From positions 1 through 5,823 of the forward strand of contig JAFAKZ010000426.1 of the NCBI GenBank assembly GCA_019234745.1: a DNA stretch of 5,823 nt. The letters are read 5' to 3'. This document shows positions 4,854-5,823 of this stretch, piece by piece (within the stretch, counting starts at the first letter, position 1; each line of letters starts with the position of its first letter). The notes below the pieces were generated by a model. It was not told the DNA's origin and ran no database searches. It was given only the letters and a program-made list of their open reading frames with translations. The position numbers and the translations under genes were made by a program. Source of the stretch: Burkholderiales bacterium (GTDB lineage Bacteria > Pseudomonadota > Gammaproteobacteria > Burkholderiales > Chitinimonadaceae).

Positions 4854-5823
4854 TCAGTCCCACATCCCGCGCATGCGTGCATTAAGGTCTACCAGTGCCT
4901 GGCGGCCTACTTCGGTCGGGCCATTGAAGGTGTCGGCGATGGGCCAGGCAGTGCGCTCGAATTTCGGCAGCAGGCTTTCCGGGATAAAACGCGTACGGCC
5001 CGCGTAGACGTGGCGGTCGCCGAAATTGGATTGCTGGTTGACATAGAAGCGTTGCGGCACGACCACGTCCAGATGATGCTTGGCGCGCGTCATGCCGACG
5101 TAGAACAGGCGTCGTTCCTCCTCGATTTCCGCCTCCGTGCCGGTGGCCAGGTCGGATGGGAGGCAGCCGTCCACCGCATTGAGCATATAGACGGCCTCCC
5201 ATTCCTGGCCCTTAGCGGAATGAATGGTGGAAAGGACCAGGTAGTCCTCGTCGCGCAGTGGCACGCCCGATTCGTCGCTGGTCGCATCAGGCGGGTCCAG
5301 CGTCAGTTCCGTAAGGAAGTGCTGGCGCGAGCGGTAGGTGGCGGCGATCTTGCCCAACTGGTCGATGTCGCCACGGCGGATCATCGCGTCCTCGTAGTTG
5401 CGCTCCAATTCCGGGTCGTACCAGCGGCTTACGGCGTCGAATTCGGCCGGCCATGGCGTGGCGCGCGGGTAGAGGGCGTGGGCAAGGTCCTGAAAGCGTT
5501 GCCAGCTTTGCGAGGCGGCAGGCGGCACGGTTGTATTGAGAATACCGTCGAGCACGTCCTGCATACCCGCGAGACCATCGAGAATGTTGGCCGCTGTCTT
5601 CGGGCCTACACCGGGCATCATCTGCAGCACGCGGAAGCCGGCCACGCGGTCGCGCGGGTTCTCCAGCCAGCGCAGAATGCAGATCACATCCTTGACGTGC
5701 GCGGCGGCGAGGAACTTGAGGCCGCCGAATTTCACGAAGGGCACATTGCAGCGTGTGAGTTCGATCTCCAGCCGCGCGCTATGGTGGGCGGCGCGGAACA
5801 GCACGGCCTGCTGCTTGAGCTTG
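4854..5823 (-). CDS. UvrD/Rep/PcrA-type ATP-dependent DNA helicase (C-terminal fragment)
   Basis: The C-terminal 322 or so residues of a superfamily 1A helicase; the reading frame stays open through the right edge, so the start and the Walker A and B motifs are outside. Seen in order are a motif IV-like AVLFRAAHHSARLE (about 5766-5807) and GGLKF followed by a KDVICILRWLENPRD segment leading into the 2B subdomain. A helix-hairpin-helix-like MMPGVGPKTAANIL (about 5580-5621) follows, then motif V LSTIHSAKGQEWEAV (about 5192-5236) and motif VI with EEERRLFYVGMTRAKHH (about 5074-5124), which carries the arginine finger region. These enzymes move 3'-5' on DNA in repair, replication restart or plasmid processing. 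The C-terminal tail after motif VI is about 70 residues and lacks the long extension of E. coli UvrD, so it may be a uvrD-like paralogue rather than the housekeeping gene. The stop is TGA at 4854-4856. No terminator is seen before the regulator promoter, so read-through into the regulator gene is possible. Confidence 0.93.
   Translation of the reverse strand, partial: KLKQQAVLFRAAHHSARLEIELTRCNVPFVKFGGLKFLAAAHVKDVICILRWLENPRDRVAGFRVLQMMPGVGPKTAANILDGLAGMQDVLDGILNTTVPPAASQSWQRFQDLAHALYPRATPWPAEFDAVSRWYDPELERNYEDAMIRRGDIDQLGKIAATYRSRQHFLTELTLDPPDATSDESGVPLRDEDYLVLSTIHSAKGQEWEAVYMLNAVDGCLPSDLATGTEAEIEEERRLFYVGMTRAKHHLDVVVPQRFYVNQQSNFGDRHVYAGRTRFIPESLLPKFERTAWPIADTFNGPTEVGRQALVDLNARMRGMWD

Overview
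The window is ordinary chromosomal DNA, GC-rich by eye and densely coding, with no rRNA, tRNA, CRISPR array or insertion sequence visible. The protein families point to a proteobacterium. The RegB/RegA-type two-component pair, the DUF3857 transglutaminase-like exoprotein, and the CsoR-family regulator next to a DUF3147 protein would fit a gammaproteobacterium of the Lysobacterales/Rhodanobacteraceae type (Dyella, Luteibacter, Rhodanobacter relatives). That placement rests on protein style only and a betaproteobacterium is not excluded.

Layout. Positions 1-259 (+) hold the C-terminal end of a RegB/PrrB/RoxS-like sensor kinase. It is followed after 26 bases by its complete RegA/PrrA/RoxR-like response regulator (286-822, +). 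Facing it only 22 bases away is a 614-residue secreted protein with an N-terminal DUF3857 region and a transglutaminase-like core (845-2689, -). The rest of the window is on the minus strand, in transcriptional order: a UvrD/Rep-type helicase cut by the right edge (4854-5823), a CsoR/RcnR/FrmR-family metal-responsive repressor (4519-4788), a small four-helix DUF3147 membrane protein (4141-4491), a cation diffusion facilitator (CDF) metal exporter with an extra C-terminal domain (2815-3999), and the DUF3857 gene.

How the genes may work together. The regulator, the DUF3147 protein and the CDF exporter look like a small metal-homeostasis cluster. The regulator has the Cys-His-Cys metal site typical of CsoR proteins. 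Its promoter carries a perfect 8-5-8 inverted repeat between the -35 and -10 elements, a good candidate autoregulatory operator. DUF3147 starts 27 bases after it and is probably co-transcribed. The CDF gene is 141 bases further on and may have its own promoter in an AT-rich, palindrome-containing gap. The kinase/regulator pair is a separate redox-type signalling unit, and the DUF3857 protein and the helicase have no evident link to the cluster.

I see no wholly new system. The most worthwhile points are the candidate operator, the coupling of a CsoR-type regulator to a DUF3147 protein of unknown function, and what looks like a duplicated cytoplasmic metal-binding domain in the CDF exporter.
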